Shown here piece by piece: positions 21,474-33,402 of a stretch of DNA of 64,000 bases. The notes beneath the pieces are model-generated. The model was not told the DNA's origin. It was given only the letters and a program-made list of their open reading frames with translations, and did not search any database. Positions within the stretch are counted from its first letter, which is position 1. Every line of letters starts with the position of its first letter. The stretch is from the NCBI RefSeq assembly GCF_963583255.1, contig NC_084806.1, positions 20,626,317 through 20,690,316 on the forward strand, in the 5' to 3' direction. This DNA is from Pyrus communis (lineage: Eukaryota > Streptophyta > Magnoliopsida > Rosales > Rosaceae). A program made the translations under genes and the position numbers.

Positions 21474-23447
21474 AATTCCCCAGACTTAGCTTTTGCTAGT
21501 CCTCGAGCAGAACAAAATAAAAGAAACAACAAGAACACAACCCAAAACACACTCTAGACCTTCCAACATGTACCTCAGGGATTTCCAACGAACATGACAC
21601 ATTAAAGAACATGATTCCCACGGTTTTTGGCTTTCTTTACACTTTAGCAAACACTTAACCATAGTTACCACTTACTAGTTGTCATTTAATTAATTAAAAC
21701 AACGTTTTGAATGTAGTAACATGCCTTAGAGAATTCCCTCAATTCCTCACTAGAATGCTCTCTATTTTCACACAGATTTTCTAACTACACACCCTACACT
21801 AGGTATATGTGAGAAGATTGATTTAAACATTTAGACTAACACTCACATATGTTATAACAGAGAAAGCACTTTCTGGAATTATGACAATGACATGTATATG
21901 ATCTCATGAATGGAATGCTATTACTTAGAACGAGAACCAGTGATTCCATATGCTCATACCAAATTCAAACTCCACATACTGAACACATAACATCAAGATA
22001 GAAGTTGAGGCTTGTAATGGGGCTAAGGTATTGGCTAACAAAGAAAGGTAAAGGATAAACAAAGGTTTATAAAGCAATAGGAAGCAAAGTAATGAAATTG
22101 ACACTTAAACTCAGTTTTGATGGCATAAATTTACTTTTAAGCACAAGGGAAGATTCATGCAACATTTAGGGTCAAATTTCAAACTTTTGGACCCTTTCTT
22201 CAACAACCAACACTTGTGAGATCATTCTCACTTATTTTTCAACTCCTTTTCTTTCTTTTCACTACTTTTCTATTTTCTTTTTATTTTTCCACGAATTTTT
22301 TTTTTCTTTATTTTCTTCTTTGCCATGCCCTATTATCTTCCCCCACACTTGTTTTCTGCAATATGTTGATCAAAAGGAATTCATTCTAAATCATGCTTCA
22401 CTATCCTTTAAGAACAAGTGTATGGAAAGTCCTAATCTAAGCTAGGTAAGGATAATGTGGCTAACAAAGAAAATAGGCTTGAAAAGGCTCAAAAGGGTTA
22501 GGCTCAAAAGGATAATCTAAGCTAGGTAAGGTAATCCTACAATACATATGTAAAAGGGTTAGGCTTTTTGGCTTTGGTTTAACTAAACAACTTCATCTTA
22601 TTGTATGTTATGCAATCAATATCATGCTTTGAATGAAATGGGTATGAGTTCTAGTATTTGGAACTATAATGATGAAATGCATTCTAAGTAGCAACCAAGC
22701 AAAGAATGATGAGATCATGCAACAACTTTAGAAAACAAGAAATCACAGATTTATACTCTCCAAATAATGTTTTAGGCTCAAGTCTCTCAAGGTTGTAGCG
22801 TTAGTTTGAGTTCTTTCCTCCAAGCATGTTACAAAAACTGATTTTCTCTTTGTGATTACATGTGAATTCGTAAACTATAACCATAACCAAGCATAAACCA
22901 AAGCATAAATCAAACTTCCATCCATGTTTACAACATTCTTTAATAGTCATGCAATTCAAAACCAAATCCTCATCATTGTGTTGGAAGGTACCCCAACACA
23001 CAAACAAACACACAAAAACAACTCTTTTTCGGTTTTTCAAAAAATCTTTTGCAAATTTTTTTGTAAATTTTCATATTTTCTGATCCAAACACATGAGAAC
23101 ACTTCAAAACACACTAAAAACACTTAAAAATAGTGAGAAACAACATTACAAGTGATTGGTGATAAAATCCCATGAAAATCATGCAAAAACAACTTGTTTA
23201 CCCCCCCACACTTAAATCAAACATTGTCCTCAATGTTTCAAACAAAGACTCACATTCAAACAAGCAACAAAAACTAACTAGCAAGCCGAAATAAAAGCAA
23301 TAAAGAGAGATAGAGTTAGGAACACAAATCTGATTTTGTGGAATGAATTGTTGAATTGCCCAAATCCTCTCTAGTTGAATGCATGGGCTGCCTCCCAAGA
23401 AGCGCTTGCTTTAACGTCTTGCAGCTGGACGAATTCTTTTCTTAGCA
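21474..23447 (-). other. 3' untranslated region and polypurine tract of E2
   Basis: Read on the minus strand from the pol stop: GACGTTAAAGCAAGCGC, a G7 motif (23201-23207), GTACCTTCCAACACAATG, an AAGTGTGGGGGAAG motif (22337-22350), and finally GTCTGGGGAATT directly before the LTR at 21473. In E3 this tract is GTGTGGGGGAATT, so that of E2 is mutated. There is a long stretch of T-rich DNA at 22230-22320. No env-like ORF is seen; small frames of up to 81 codons are unsupported. Confidence 0.8.
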
Positions 23448-25384
23448 TCAATTGGATCCCACGGCATAGAGGGTGACATCCTCCACAACCTGCCCTTCAA
23501 CATTTGCATAATATGGCTGCAAACGATGCCCATTCACCTTGAATTCTTGGCCATTCCTCAAGCTTTGGATTTAACTGCACCATATGGAAAAACATTAGTA
23601 ACAACAAAGGGGCCAATCCACTTAGAACGTAACTTACCGGAAAATAAACAAAGGCGAGAATTAAAAAGTAAAACTTTTTGCCCTTGCCCTATGGAGAATG
23701 TTTTGCTACGGATCATCTTGTCATGGAAAGCCTTGGTCTTCTCCTTGTAAATGCAAGCATTCTCATATGCTTCAAGCCTAATCTCCTCAAGTTCATTCAA
23801 TTGAAGCTTCCTATGAATTCCAGCCGTATCTATGTCAATGTTGAATGTCTTGATTGCCCAATGTGCCTTGTGTTCTAACTCCACGGGGAGATGGCATGGT
23901 TTGCCATAGACAAGCCGAAAATGTGACATCCCTATGGGTGTTTTGTAGGTCGTTCGATAAGCCCACAAGGCATCTTCCAAATGCAAGCTCCAATCTTTTC
24001 TTGTTGGCCCAACGGTTTTCTCCAAGATTTGCTTAATTTCTCTATTAGACACCTCGGCTTGGCCATTGGTTTGAGGATGATAAGGTGTTGAAACCTTATG
24101 TGTGACTTGATATTTCTTGAGCAATGCCTCAATGGTGCGATTGCAAAAATGAGACCCTCCATCACTAATAAGCACTCTAGGCATCCCAAATCTAGCAAAG
24201 AGGTTAGTTTTGATAAAATCTGCAACAACTTTAGAATTATTAGTACGGGTGGGCTTGGCTTCCACCCATTTGAGACATAATCAACTGCAAGCAAAATATA
24301 AGTGAAACCAAATGAAGAAGGAAAAGGACCCATGAAATCAATGCCCCAAACATCAAAAATTTCGACATTAAAGATGGGTGTTTGCGGCATTTGATCCTTT
24401 GCACCTATATTTCCCATGCGTTGACAACAATCACAAGTTAAACAAAAAGTTCTAGCATCTTTAAAGATTGTAGGCCAATAAAAACCACATTCTAACACCT
24501 TAAGGGCAGTGCGTTGTGTGCCAAAGTGCCCTCCACATGCATAAGTGTGACAAAAGGTTAGAATTGAATTAAATTCACAATCATGCACACAACGACGAAC
24601 AATCTGATCCACACAATATTTCCACAAATATGGGTCTTTCCATACATAAAATTGTGCCTCTTTCATAAGTTTATCACGTTGGTGCTTGGTTATGGTGTTT
24701 GGAACACGTTTTGACACCAAAAAGTTCACCAAATCGGCATACCAAGGTTCACTTACCTTAATGGACAGCAATTGCTCATCGGGGAATGTCTCTTGGATGG
24801 GTAAGGAGTCCTCATTGCACACCAAACGGCTCAAATGGTCAGCCACCACGTTTTCACTCCCTTTCTTGTCTCTAATTTCAATGTCAAACTCTTGGAGAAG
24901 AAGCATCCATCGAATTAGCCTTGGTTTGGCCTCCTTTTTGGTGAATAAGTACTTCAAAGCTGCATGGTCAGAATATACAATCACTTTAGTGCCAAGTAAA
25001 TATGAACGAAACTTATCTAAAGCAAATACAATGGCAAGAAGTTCTTTTTCAGTGGTAGGGTAGTTTAATTAAGCATCATTCAAGTTCCGGGATACATAAT
25101 AGATGACATGTGGTTGCTTGTTCTTCCTTTGGCCCAAAATAGCCCCTATTGCATAATCGGGTGCATCACACATTAGCTCAAAAGGCAAGCTCCAATCAGG
25201 TGGGATGATAATTGATGCCATGGTAAGCATCTCCTTGAGGTGCTTGAATGCCTTCTGACACTCCTCGTTGAACTCAAAAGACACTTCTTTTTGTAGGATA
25301 CGGCATAGGGGTTGTGCAATCTTGGAAAAATCCCTGATAAATCACCTATAGAATCCTGCATGTCCAAGAAAAGAACGAACCTCT
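23448..25384 (-). pseudogene. E2 pol: end of RT, RNase H and integrase
   Basis: From the right on the minus strand: SFEFNEECQKAFKHLKEML and [18 protein letters not shown] (RT connection), then RNase H ([17 protein letters not shown], stop, [36 protein letters not shown]), then integrase with H2C2 ([15 protein letters not shown]), [27 protein letters not shown] and [15 protein letters not shown] (catalytic Glu intact, 24053-24055). Breaks seen are TAA for CAA at 25069-25071, TGA for CGA in GFYRRFI near 25340, one missing base near 24265 (SKWVEAK) and one near 23575. The natural pol stop is at 23448. EA inserted at 25385. Confidence 0.9.
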
Positions 25385-27504
25385 TGATAGGAGCATATTT
25401 AGGTGACTTAGCTAGCTGATTCTTGTGCATTTGTGCTATTATTTCTTAGTTAATGTCGTATTTCAACTCATTTTCGTGTGTTTGTAGGTCCAAAGGGTTA
25501 AAGTACCAAGAAAATGCATTTTGGTGCATTTTGGAGCAATTTTGGGCACTATGTGGATAACTTGTATATGGGCTAACATGGATGGACGAATTTGGAGTTC
25601 AAGAGGCTAGAAATATGATGAGAAGAGGAAGGAACTAAGCTCAAGACCAAGTGGATAAGGAAGTAGCTCAAAAGAGGAAACCTTATCCAAAACCTTATCC
25701 AACATTATCCAAAACCTTATCTCATCTTATCCTATCCTAACCTTATCATGTCTTAATCCTAATTGCAAGGGGACCTAAATAGATATTTCTAGAACCTATT
25801 TCTAGAAGCATTCTCTTCTAGAAGCCCCAAATTAACCACAAAGCTCATTCTTTCTAGAAACCCTATAAAGGTGGTGCCTAATCCCTTCTAGAAGGCCTTG
25901 CCTTGCCTTGCAAGCCATTCCATCCTTCCCTCCATGTGTGCCGCACCTCTCTAGGCCCTATCCCTTTTGGATTCTGATTTCTAGGGCCTCATTCCTTATG
26001 GATTTGGGTTACACAAATCCTTGTATGAAACTAAGTGGGCCAAACCCCATCCTAGGTGGATTTAATCACCTATTGCCGAACCCTAGGGCCCTAATCCACT
26101 AAATCTACTAAGTGTAACTCTAATCTAAGTAACCCTAAGACTATATAAACATAAAATCAGCCACAAATTCGCACTACCCTTTATGCTATTTAGAAACCTT
26201 GTTGCCGCAACACCCTAGCCTCCATTCTCATCCTTCATCCACTCCATACACCTCCATACACCTCCTGCCACACCCTACCACCATAATCAGCCATTATTCA
26301 TCCTTCTGAACAGGAACACACCATTCAAAACCCCCAAATCCACCACCCACAACTTGTGCCGCAGCAAAGAAGAGGAAGGGAAGCCTAGCCGTGCATCAAA
26401 TTCATCCTGAAATTGCTGGAACGTTTAGGTGTAATCTTTCTTGTGTTTTCAATGTTTAATTTCAAGAATCTTTGCTTTGCGAGTATGAGGAACCAATCCC
26501 CTTTTGGCTAGGGGGAATTTCGAAACCATGGCTATATTTGCATTATGATTTGATTACTTTCAGTTCTGATTTCATGAATGGTGAATTCAATTTACTTATC
26601 TATTTGAATTAAGACTTGTTTATGTATATGAATTGAGAGTGCACACTTAATTTGCATGCATAAATCTGATGCTAGGGTATAAGGAAACTTCACCTAATCG
26701 TTGGGAACTTATATTCATGAGTAGTTAAGGTTGTTAGTCACAATCATGTTGAGTAAATTCTTGGCATAAGTATCATGCACTTTCATAGTTACGAATGCCT
26801 CGTCAACACTTATGATTTCCATAGAACCTAAGGATCTTTGATTGTTTTTCTATTATGAGCTTTCATATAGAGAACTTTTGAGGAATAATTTGATTGCAAT
26901 GCGCTAATTCCATTCAATTCAATGACCTAAGGGAAATCTGAGAGTTAATTTAAGCGTACCTAATTAACTTGGGGTGTTGAGGTTCATAATTCATTAATTA
27001 AGCAACTGGAGATTGTTTTGTATGCAAGTATGCCATGTGTGGAGAAAGAACTCTTAGCTAAACCATCATCAACTTGATTCCATCAAATTCGTCCACATCT
27101 GCCTAGTTTAAAGTCTTGTTTTGCTTATTTTATTTTCGTCCAAAACCAAATCCCCATTTATTCTAGAGTGTCTAAATAGTTAGAATATGTTTTAGATTGT
27201 GTTTTCAAGTGTTTTGAGTCAAGTTAGAACCAAATTTCGTCCAATTTTGTGTTTAGAGTCAAATCTGCCCAGTTTGTGTTTTTTTAGGCAGTTTTGAGTG
27301 TTTTCATCTCATTGTGAGTCTTGAACTTGTTTTGCGTCTTGTGAGTTGAGTTAAGTGTTTAGAAGCTTTGGTTTATTTATTTGATTCGATTTAAAGTGTT
27401 TAGCAATCCCTCATAATCCCCGGTTTAAGAACGATCCCTATTTACTTATATGCTACAATTGTCAAAAGAAGGTTAATTTGTGCGTTAAGTTAATTTTCGC
27501 ATCA
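25385..27504 (+). repeat. 5' LTR (subfamily A) of EA, 2120 bp
   Basis: It begins TGATAGGAGCATATTTAGG and ends TTTTCGCATCA, with the tRNA-Asp primer site six bases further on. It interrupts the minus-strand pol of E2 after ACGAACCTCT; the 5-bp left flank is CCTCT (25380-25384). A TATA box lies at 26142. A run of TTTTGAGTC-like words fills about 27195-27390. The solo LTR at 57287-59398 is its closest relative here. Confidence 0.92.
26142..26149 (+). promoter_or_regulatory. TATA box of the EA 5' LTR
   Basis: TATATAAA lies about 757 bp into the LTR. The same octamer and flanks are conserved in the four A-type LTR copies of the window, so it is the probable core promoter of the element. Confidence 0.6.
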
Positions 27505-27509
27505 AATTT

Positions 27510-27527
27510 TGGCGCCGTTGCCAGGGA
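27510..27527 (+). promoter_or_regulatory. tRNA-Asp primer-binding site of EA
   Basis: TGGCGCCGTTGCCAGGGA pairs with the 3' end of plant tRNA-Asp with one change (GGGG to AGGG). It starts five bases after the LTR end at 27504. Confidence 0.92.
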
Positions 27528-27618
27528 TTAGCAACCCTTGTTATTTCTTTTTGTTTCTTTTCGTGTGTTTTTGGTTTTAGTTTCTGACTTGTTTGTTTTC
27601 TTGTTTTTAGGCACTAGT

Positions 27619-27651
27619 TTATGACTCGGAGTTCTCAACCGGTTCATGCTC
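27619..27651 (+). pseudogene. EA gag start, eleven codons, then truncated
   Basis: ATG at 27619 opens MTRSSQPVHAQ, homologous to the gag start of E3 (MTRSFQPIRA) and at the same distance from the primer site. At 27652 the sequence switches abruptly to the middle of a B-type LTR belonging to E3. The leader from 27528 to 27618 is T-rich, as in E3. The rest of the N-terminal and capsid parts of gag is deleted. Confidence 0.8.
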
Positions 27652-29024
27652 AAGGCCGCATCTTTCATTGACGCTAATCACTCTCTTACACAATTTGCCC
27701 TCATTCACAGAAACACATCCTTTGCCGCGGCTTTCCAACCATTCTTCCACCATTCATACAGATTCATACCTTCATTCAACCATCCACACACCATTCCCAA
27801 CCTTTGCTGCACCACCCTACCATCCTAAATCCATTCACAACCCAGAAAATCATCCACAAATCACCCTAGACTCTTGTGCCGTGACTTACAAGGAAGAAGA
27901 GAAGAAAGAAAAAGCCTTAGACGTTTGTGCATTCAAGTTGGAGTGTTGAAGCGTTTTTAGTTGTAATCTATCTTTTGTTTTCAATGTTTAATTCTATTCT
28001 CCTTTGTTTTGTTGTGAACATGAGAGGCTAAACCCGTTTTAGCTAGGGGATGCTTTGAAACCATGATTATATTTATGATATGAATTGATTAAGTCCAGTT
28101 GTGATTTCATACATGGTGAATGCAATTTACTTATCCGTTTGATGGATAACTTATTCTTGTATGTTGATTAGGGAGGCCTACTTAATTTTGCATGCTTGAA
28201 TTGGGTGCTCGAATATAAGGGAGTTTCACATAATCATTACATACTTATATTCACAAGTAGTTAAGGTTGTTTTCACAATCATGTTAAGTAAATTCCTAGC
28301 ATGAGTATCATGATGTCATAGTTACAAGTGCTTTGTCAATACTTATGATTTTCATTGAACGTAATGATCTTTGATTGTATCTCTATTATGATGTCATGTA
28401 GGGAACTTTTGAAGAATGCTTTGGGTTGTCGTATGATGTCATCCAATCCAATAACTTAAGGAAAATCTGAGGGTTAATTAGTGATGTCACGGTTAATCTG
28501 GGGTGTTGAGGTTCAGGTTTATCGGAAAAGCAACTGGAAATCAATTTATGTTTGAATGTATCATGTGTGGAGAAGTATCCCTTGGCTATCTAATCATCCA
28601 TTGGTTTTTCCAAATTCGTCCAAATCTCTTTTAAGTTTTTTAATTACTTGTTTTTCTCTTAAATTCGTCCAAAACCAATTCCCCTTTTCTTACTTGTTTC
28701 AAATCTGTCCAAAAGTGTGTTTTTGAGTCTTTTGAGTCAAAACCAATTGTATTTTCGTCCAAATTAAGTACTAGAGTCTAAATTGAGTCTTTTGGATTGT
28801 TTTGTGTTGTTTTGAGTCTTTTAAGTTTGTTTTGAGTCATATAATTTTAGTTAAGAGTCTTTGAGTTTGTTTAAGTGTTTTTAAGCATATTTTTGTATCT
28901 TTGAGTCAGTTTTCATTAGATTAGCAATCCCTCCTAATCCCCGGCCTAGAACGATCCCTACTTATATCTATACTACAATTGTCAAAAAGAGGGTTTAATT
29001 TGAGTGCTATTATTTATCACATCA
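27652..29024 (+). repeat. truncated 5' LTR (subfamily B) of E3
   Basis: It matches the 3' LTR from about 46391 to its end, so the first 740 bp or so are missing. It ends TTATTTATCACATCA with the primer site six bases later. It keeps a stretch of about 36 bp (TTTTCAATGTTTAATTC and following) that the 3' LTR lacks near 46715. The proline-rich frames at 27646-27949 are LTR sequence, since the same frame appears at 46407-46688. Confidence 0.9.
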
Positions 29025-29030
29025 AATTTT

Positions 29031-29050
29031 TGGCGCCGTTGCCGGGGATT
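29031..29050 (+). promoter_or_regulatory. tRNA-Asp primer-binding site of E3
   Basis: TGGCGCCGTTGCCGGGGATT is a perfect complement to the last eighteen bases of plant tRNA-Asp (ending CCGGCAACGGCGCCA). It is the best preserved of the three primer sites in the window. Confidence 0.95.
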
Positions 29051-29152
29051 AGCAAAGTTTCTAATCCCCCGTTGTTTCTTTTTGTTTCTTTTTCATATAT
29101 CTTTGTTTTAGCTACTGACCTTGTTTCTTTTCTTGTTTGTAGGTACTAGTTT

Positions 29153-30766
29153 ATGACTCGTAGTTTTCAACCTATTCGTGCAAACATCTTGGATTTTGAC
29201 GACAATTTTGAGCGCACTTTGAGAAGGAAGAAGAAGGACCCAGAACTTCACCAATCAAGTTCTAGTTCGACTTCTAATCTTGAGGAGGAAGAGGAGCCCA
29301 CGGCAAGGGAGGAAGAAGAGGTCCAAACCATGGCAGCGGACAACCGTACAATCAAGTAGCTTTCCGCCTCGGGAATGGACAATGCCGCACCATTATGCAT
29401 CCAATACCCAAGGGCGGCTCAAGATAAAACCGACGAATTTGAATTGAAGTCAAGTTTGTTGCACCACATTCCGAAGTTCCATGGACTGTCCATGGAGGAT
29501 CCCAACAAGCATTTAAAGGAGTTCGAGGTTTTGAAGATGAAGGCCTTTCCGTTCTCACTATTGGAGAAGGCCAAGGATTGGTTATATGAGCTAGCACCCA
29601 GAACGGTCACTTCTTGGGAGAGCATGAAGAGGGCGTTTCTTGAGAAGTTCTTTCCTACTTCAAGAGTCATTCTCTTGAGGAAGAGGATTAGCGGAATCCA
29701 ACAAAGTCAAAGGGAGTCTTTTCCAACGTACTATGAGCGTTTTAAAGCCCTTGTTGCATCGTGTCCTCAACATCAAATGAAGGAGGAGGTTCTACTTCAA
29801 TACTTCTATGAAGGTCTTCTTCCCATTGAAAGACAAATGCTCGATGCCTCGGCAAGAGGTGCGTTGGTGGACAAAACTCCCATGGCAGCCAATAACCTAA
29901 TTACAAACCGTGCCTTCAATGCACAACAATATGAAGGAATTGGGCAAAAGGACACCCCACGGCAACAAGTGCATGAAGTAAGTTCTCAATCCGACATTCA
30001 AACTCAATTAGCTAATCTTACTTCTATTGTGTCTCAGATGGCTGAAGGAATGAAGATACAAGGACCAATTGAATGTGGCGTATGTTCTATCCAAGGACAC
30101 CCTTCGGAAAAGTGCCCTCAATTGATTGAGAATGGGGATGGGAGAGTGCAAATGCCATTGGATTTCCAAGCAAAAATTAGCCAAGGAATGATCCATATTC
30201 CAACACATACAATCCGGGTTGGAGAGACCATCTAAACTTTAAGTGGAGGGTGCCTCAACAACAAGGAGGCTTTAGGTAACAACCCCCGGGGTTCTACACC
30301 AAACCCTGCGGCACTAATCCCACTTAACCCCAATCTGCCCAAAACAATCAAGGTACGTCTTTGGACAATGCTACACTTCTTAAGTTACTTACCAATTTGT
30401 CTCAGGGGCAAGAGAATCAAACTAAAGCCATGCAAAGCCAAGACAAAAGGGTAGACCACTTGGAGAAGAAAATTGGGCAGATATCGGAGTTTGTGGGACA
30501 ATTTTGAGACCAAGGCAAGCTCCCAAGCTCAACCATTGTCAATCCAAAGAGAGGGTTCGAATCTGCCAAAGCAATCACCTTGAGAAATGGAAAAGAAGTT
30601 GGCACTACATCCACACCATCCAAAACAGGTCCTAATGAAGATAAAACGTTGCAATTGGAAGAGGATGAACCAAGCAAGCCCACGGCAAGGGTAGAAACAC
30701 CCTTGCCGCAAAGCACTTAAGGACCCTAATTCATCCAACTCATCCAATTTAGCCACCAAAGGTAAG
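29153..30766 (+). pseudogene. E3 gag
   Basis: The start at 29153 reads MTRSFQPIRANILDFDDNFE, then an acidic run. A TAG at 29357-29359 replaces the Glu of TIKEL. The frame resumes with LCIQYPRAAQDKTDEFELKS and the Retrotrans_gag domain (DWLYELAPRTVTSWESMKRA, LEKFFPTSRVILLRKRISGI, LQYFYEGLLPIERQML). A CCHC zinc knuckle at 30074-30115 (CGVCSIQGHPSEKC) gives nucleic-acid binding. Stops follow at 30233 and in the linker (FR*, TNPT*, GQF*), then the coiled-coil-like QDKRVDHLEKKIGQISEF and GFESAKAITLRNGKE. Gag forms the particle; this copy cannot. Confidence 0.9.
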
Positions 30767-31929
30767 TTGGGTTCAAATTCGATTAATTCTAACCTCGTTC
30801 CACCCAATGTTCCTTTTCCTCACAGATTTTTGCAAACAAAGAAGGAGGAGCATGCGAAAGACATTCTTGAGACGTTTAGGAAAGTTCAAGTTAATATCCC
30901 GCTCCTAGATGCCATTAAGCAAGTGCCTAAATACGCAAAGTTCTTGAAGGAACTATGCACCACAAGGAAGAGGGCTTCAAATAAAGAGGTGGTTAGGGTA
31001 AGTGAAAACGTTTCTGCTGTTTTACAAAGAAAGTTACCACCAAAGTGCAAAGATCCAGGTAGCTTTACAATTCCTTGCAAAGACTTAGGAGCTTCAATTA
31101 ACGTCATGCCATACTCTATTTATGCATCCATGAACCTTCGTGAATTAAAACATGATGGTGTGATTATTCAATTGGCCGATAGATCTAATACCTATCCAAA
31201 GGGAGTATTGGAAGATGTCTTAGTGCAGGTGAATAATTTGATCTTTCCGGCGGATTTCTACGTTCTTGAGATGGAAGAAACCACCCATGCTCCATCCTTG
31301 CCGCTCCTTCTTGGGAGGCCATTCATGAAGACGGCCCGAACTAAGATCGACGTGATTTTAATATTTCTGAAACCATGAGATTTCCTAATGATGATCACTC
31401 ATGTTTCTCTATTGATATTCTTGATTCTTACGCACACCTTGTTCAATTACATGAAGATGCACTTGAAACGGTCCTTACGAATGGCATAGAAGTGATGGAT
31501 CAAGTGGCTGCCACCATAGCACCCCACGAAACCAATCTGCACTACCATGTTGTGGCCTTTGATGATGAAGTAATTGAGACCGTGGCTACCTTAGAGTCCT
31601 TGCCACGACTCAATGGTAAGTCCCCTAGTCTAATCTCAATTTCAATTTCAACTAACAAGTTGCTTCCTTCTATAGAACAACCACCTACCCTTGAGCTTAA
31701 ACCATTGCCAAATCACTTGAAGTATGTGTTCTTAGGCGAGCAAGACACATTGCCCGTCATTGTGGCATCATCACTCACGGCACAAGAAGAGGAGAAATTG
31801 GTGAGGGTTCTCAAAGAGCACAAGACGGCCATTGGGTGGACTTTGGCCGATATCAAGGGCATAAGCCCTACCACATGCATGCACCGAATTCTCATGGAAG
31901 AAGGAGCCAAACCATCAAGGGAAGCCTAG
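30767..31929 (+). pseudogene. E3 aspartic protease and spacer
   Basis: Reads PLLDAIKQVPKYAKFLKEL, then GSFTIPCKDLGASINVMPYS with the catalytic Asp codon at 31082-31084, VIIQLADRSNTYPKGVLEDV and LLLGRPFMKTARTKIDV. Compared with E1, the MIGQTKFEQAML segment before DLGA is replaced by a single Lys, a net loss of eleven codons that should remove a core strand. After KIDV a further deletion drops the FKGTLTMEF block. The spacer (31375-31926) continues in another frame and ends at TAG 31927-31929. Confidence 0.88.
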
Positions 31930-33402
31930 CGTCGACTCAACCCACCAATGATGGAAGTCGTGAAGAAGGAAATCATCAAATTACTTGATTGTGGCATCAT
32001 CTATCCTATCTCGGATAGTTGTTGGCTTTCACCGGTCCAAGTAGTTCCCAAGAAGTCCGGAGTCACGATGGTGAAGAATGAAGGGAATGAACTTGTGCAC
32101 ACACGCATTCAAACCGGTTAGAGAGTGTGCATTGACTATAGGAAGCTAAATGCCGCAATAAGGAAAGATCACTTTCCTTTGCCATTCATCGATCAAATGC
32201 TTGAAAGGTTAGCCGGTCATTCCTTTTATTGCTTTCTTGATGGTTATCCAGGTTATAATCAAATTGTCATAGCGCTGGATGATCAAGAAAAGACCACCTT
32301 TACTTGTCCATTTGGTACTTTTGCATATCGTCGTATTCCATTTGGTTTATGCAATGCACCGACCACCTTCCAACGTTGCATGGTAAGTATATTCTCGGAT
32401 TATGTTGAGAAAATAATTGAGGTGTTTATGGACGATTTTAGTGTGTTTGGGGACTCATTTGATGATTGTTTGCATAATCTCACTTTAATCTTGAAAAGAT
32501 GCATGGAAACTAACCTTGTTTTGAATTGGGAAAAATGTCATTTTATGGTGAAACAAGGCATAGTTTTGGGTCATATCATCTTTGAAAAAGGAATTGAAGT
32601 TGATAAGTCTAAAATAGATCTTGTACGTTACTTACCCTCTCCTACTTTGGTTAGAGAGGTTCGTTTTTTTCTTGGCCATGCAGGATTTTATAGGCGATTT
32701 ATCAAGGATTTTTCCAAGCTTCCACAACCCCTATGTCGTCTCCTACAAAAAGAAGTGGCTTTTGAGTTCAACGAGGAGTGTGAGAAGGCATTCAAGCATC
32801 TCAAGGACATGCTTACCACGGCACCAATTATCCTACCACCAGATTGGACGTTGCCTTTTGAGCTAATGTGTGATGCATCCGATTATGCAATAGGGGCTGT
32901 TTTGTGCCAAAGGAAGAACAAGCAACCACATGTCATATATTATGCTTCCCGGACCTTAAATGATGCTCAATTAAACTACTCTACCACTGAAAAAGAACTT
33001 CTTGCCGTTGTATTTGCTTTAGATAAGTTTCATTCATATTTAGTTGGCACTAAAGTGATTGTATATTCTGACCGTGCAGCTTTAAGGTACTTATTCACCA
33101 AAAATGAGGCCAAACCAAGGCTCATTCGATGGATGCTTCTTCTCCAAAAGTTTGACATTGAAATTCGAGACAAGAAGGGGAGTGAGAACGTGGTTGCTGA
33201 TCATCTAAGTCGTTTGGTGTGCAATGAAGACTCCTTACCCATCCAAGAGACAGTCCCTGATGAGCAATTGTTGTCCATTAAGGTAAGTGAACCTTGGTAT
33301 GCCGATTTGGTGAACTTTTTGGTGTCAAAACGGTTCCAAGCACCATAGCTAAGCACCAACGTGATAAACTTAAAAAGGAGGCACGGTTTTATGTATGGGA
33401 TG
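31930..33402 (+). pseudogene. E3 reverse transcriptase and RNase H
   Basis: RT N-terminus RRLNPPMMEVVKKEIIKLL and VVPKKSGVTMVKNEGNELV leads over a TAG ([12 protein letters not shown]) into a 407-codon open stretch at 32125-33348. This holds RT ([42 protein letters not shown] at 32425-32436, [14 protein letters not shown]) and RNase H ([63 protein letters not shown]). A frameshift near 33330 ends it at SKRFQAP. In the next frame the linker goes on to YVWD, where CP is inserted. It is the best preserved RT in the window. Confidence 0.92.

Noticed and set aside
27646..27949. Proline- and histidine-rich 93-codon frame, repeated at 46407-46688
   Set aside because: It is part of the B LTR in both ends of E3; the content follows from pyrimidine-rich LTR sequence.
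29031..29050. Possible tRNA-Asp gene fragment
   Set aside because: Only the 3' complement is present next to an LTR end, as expected for a primer-binding site.
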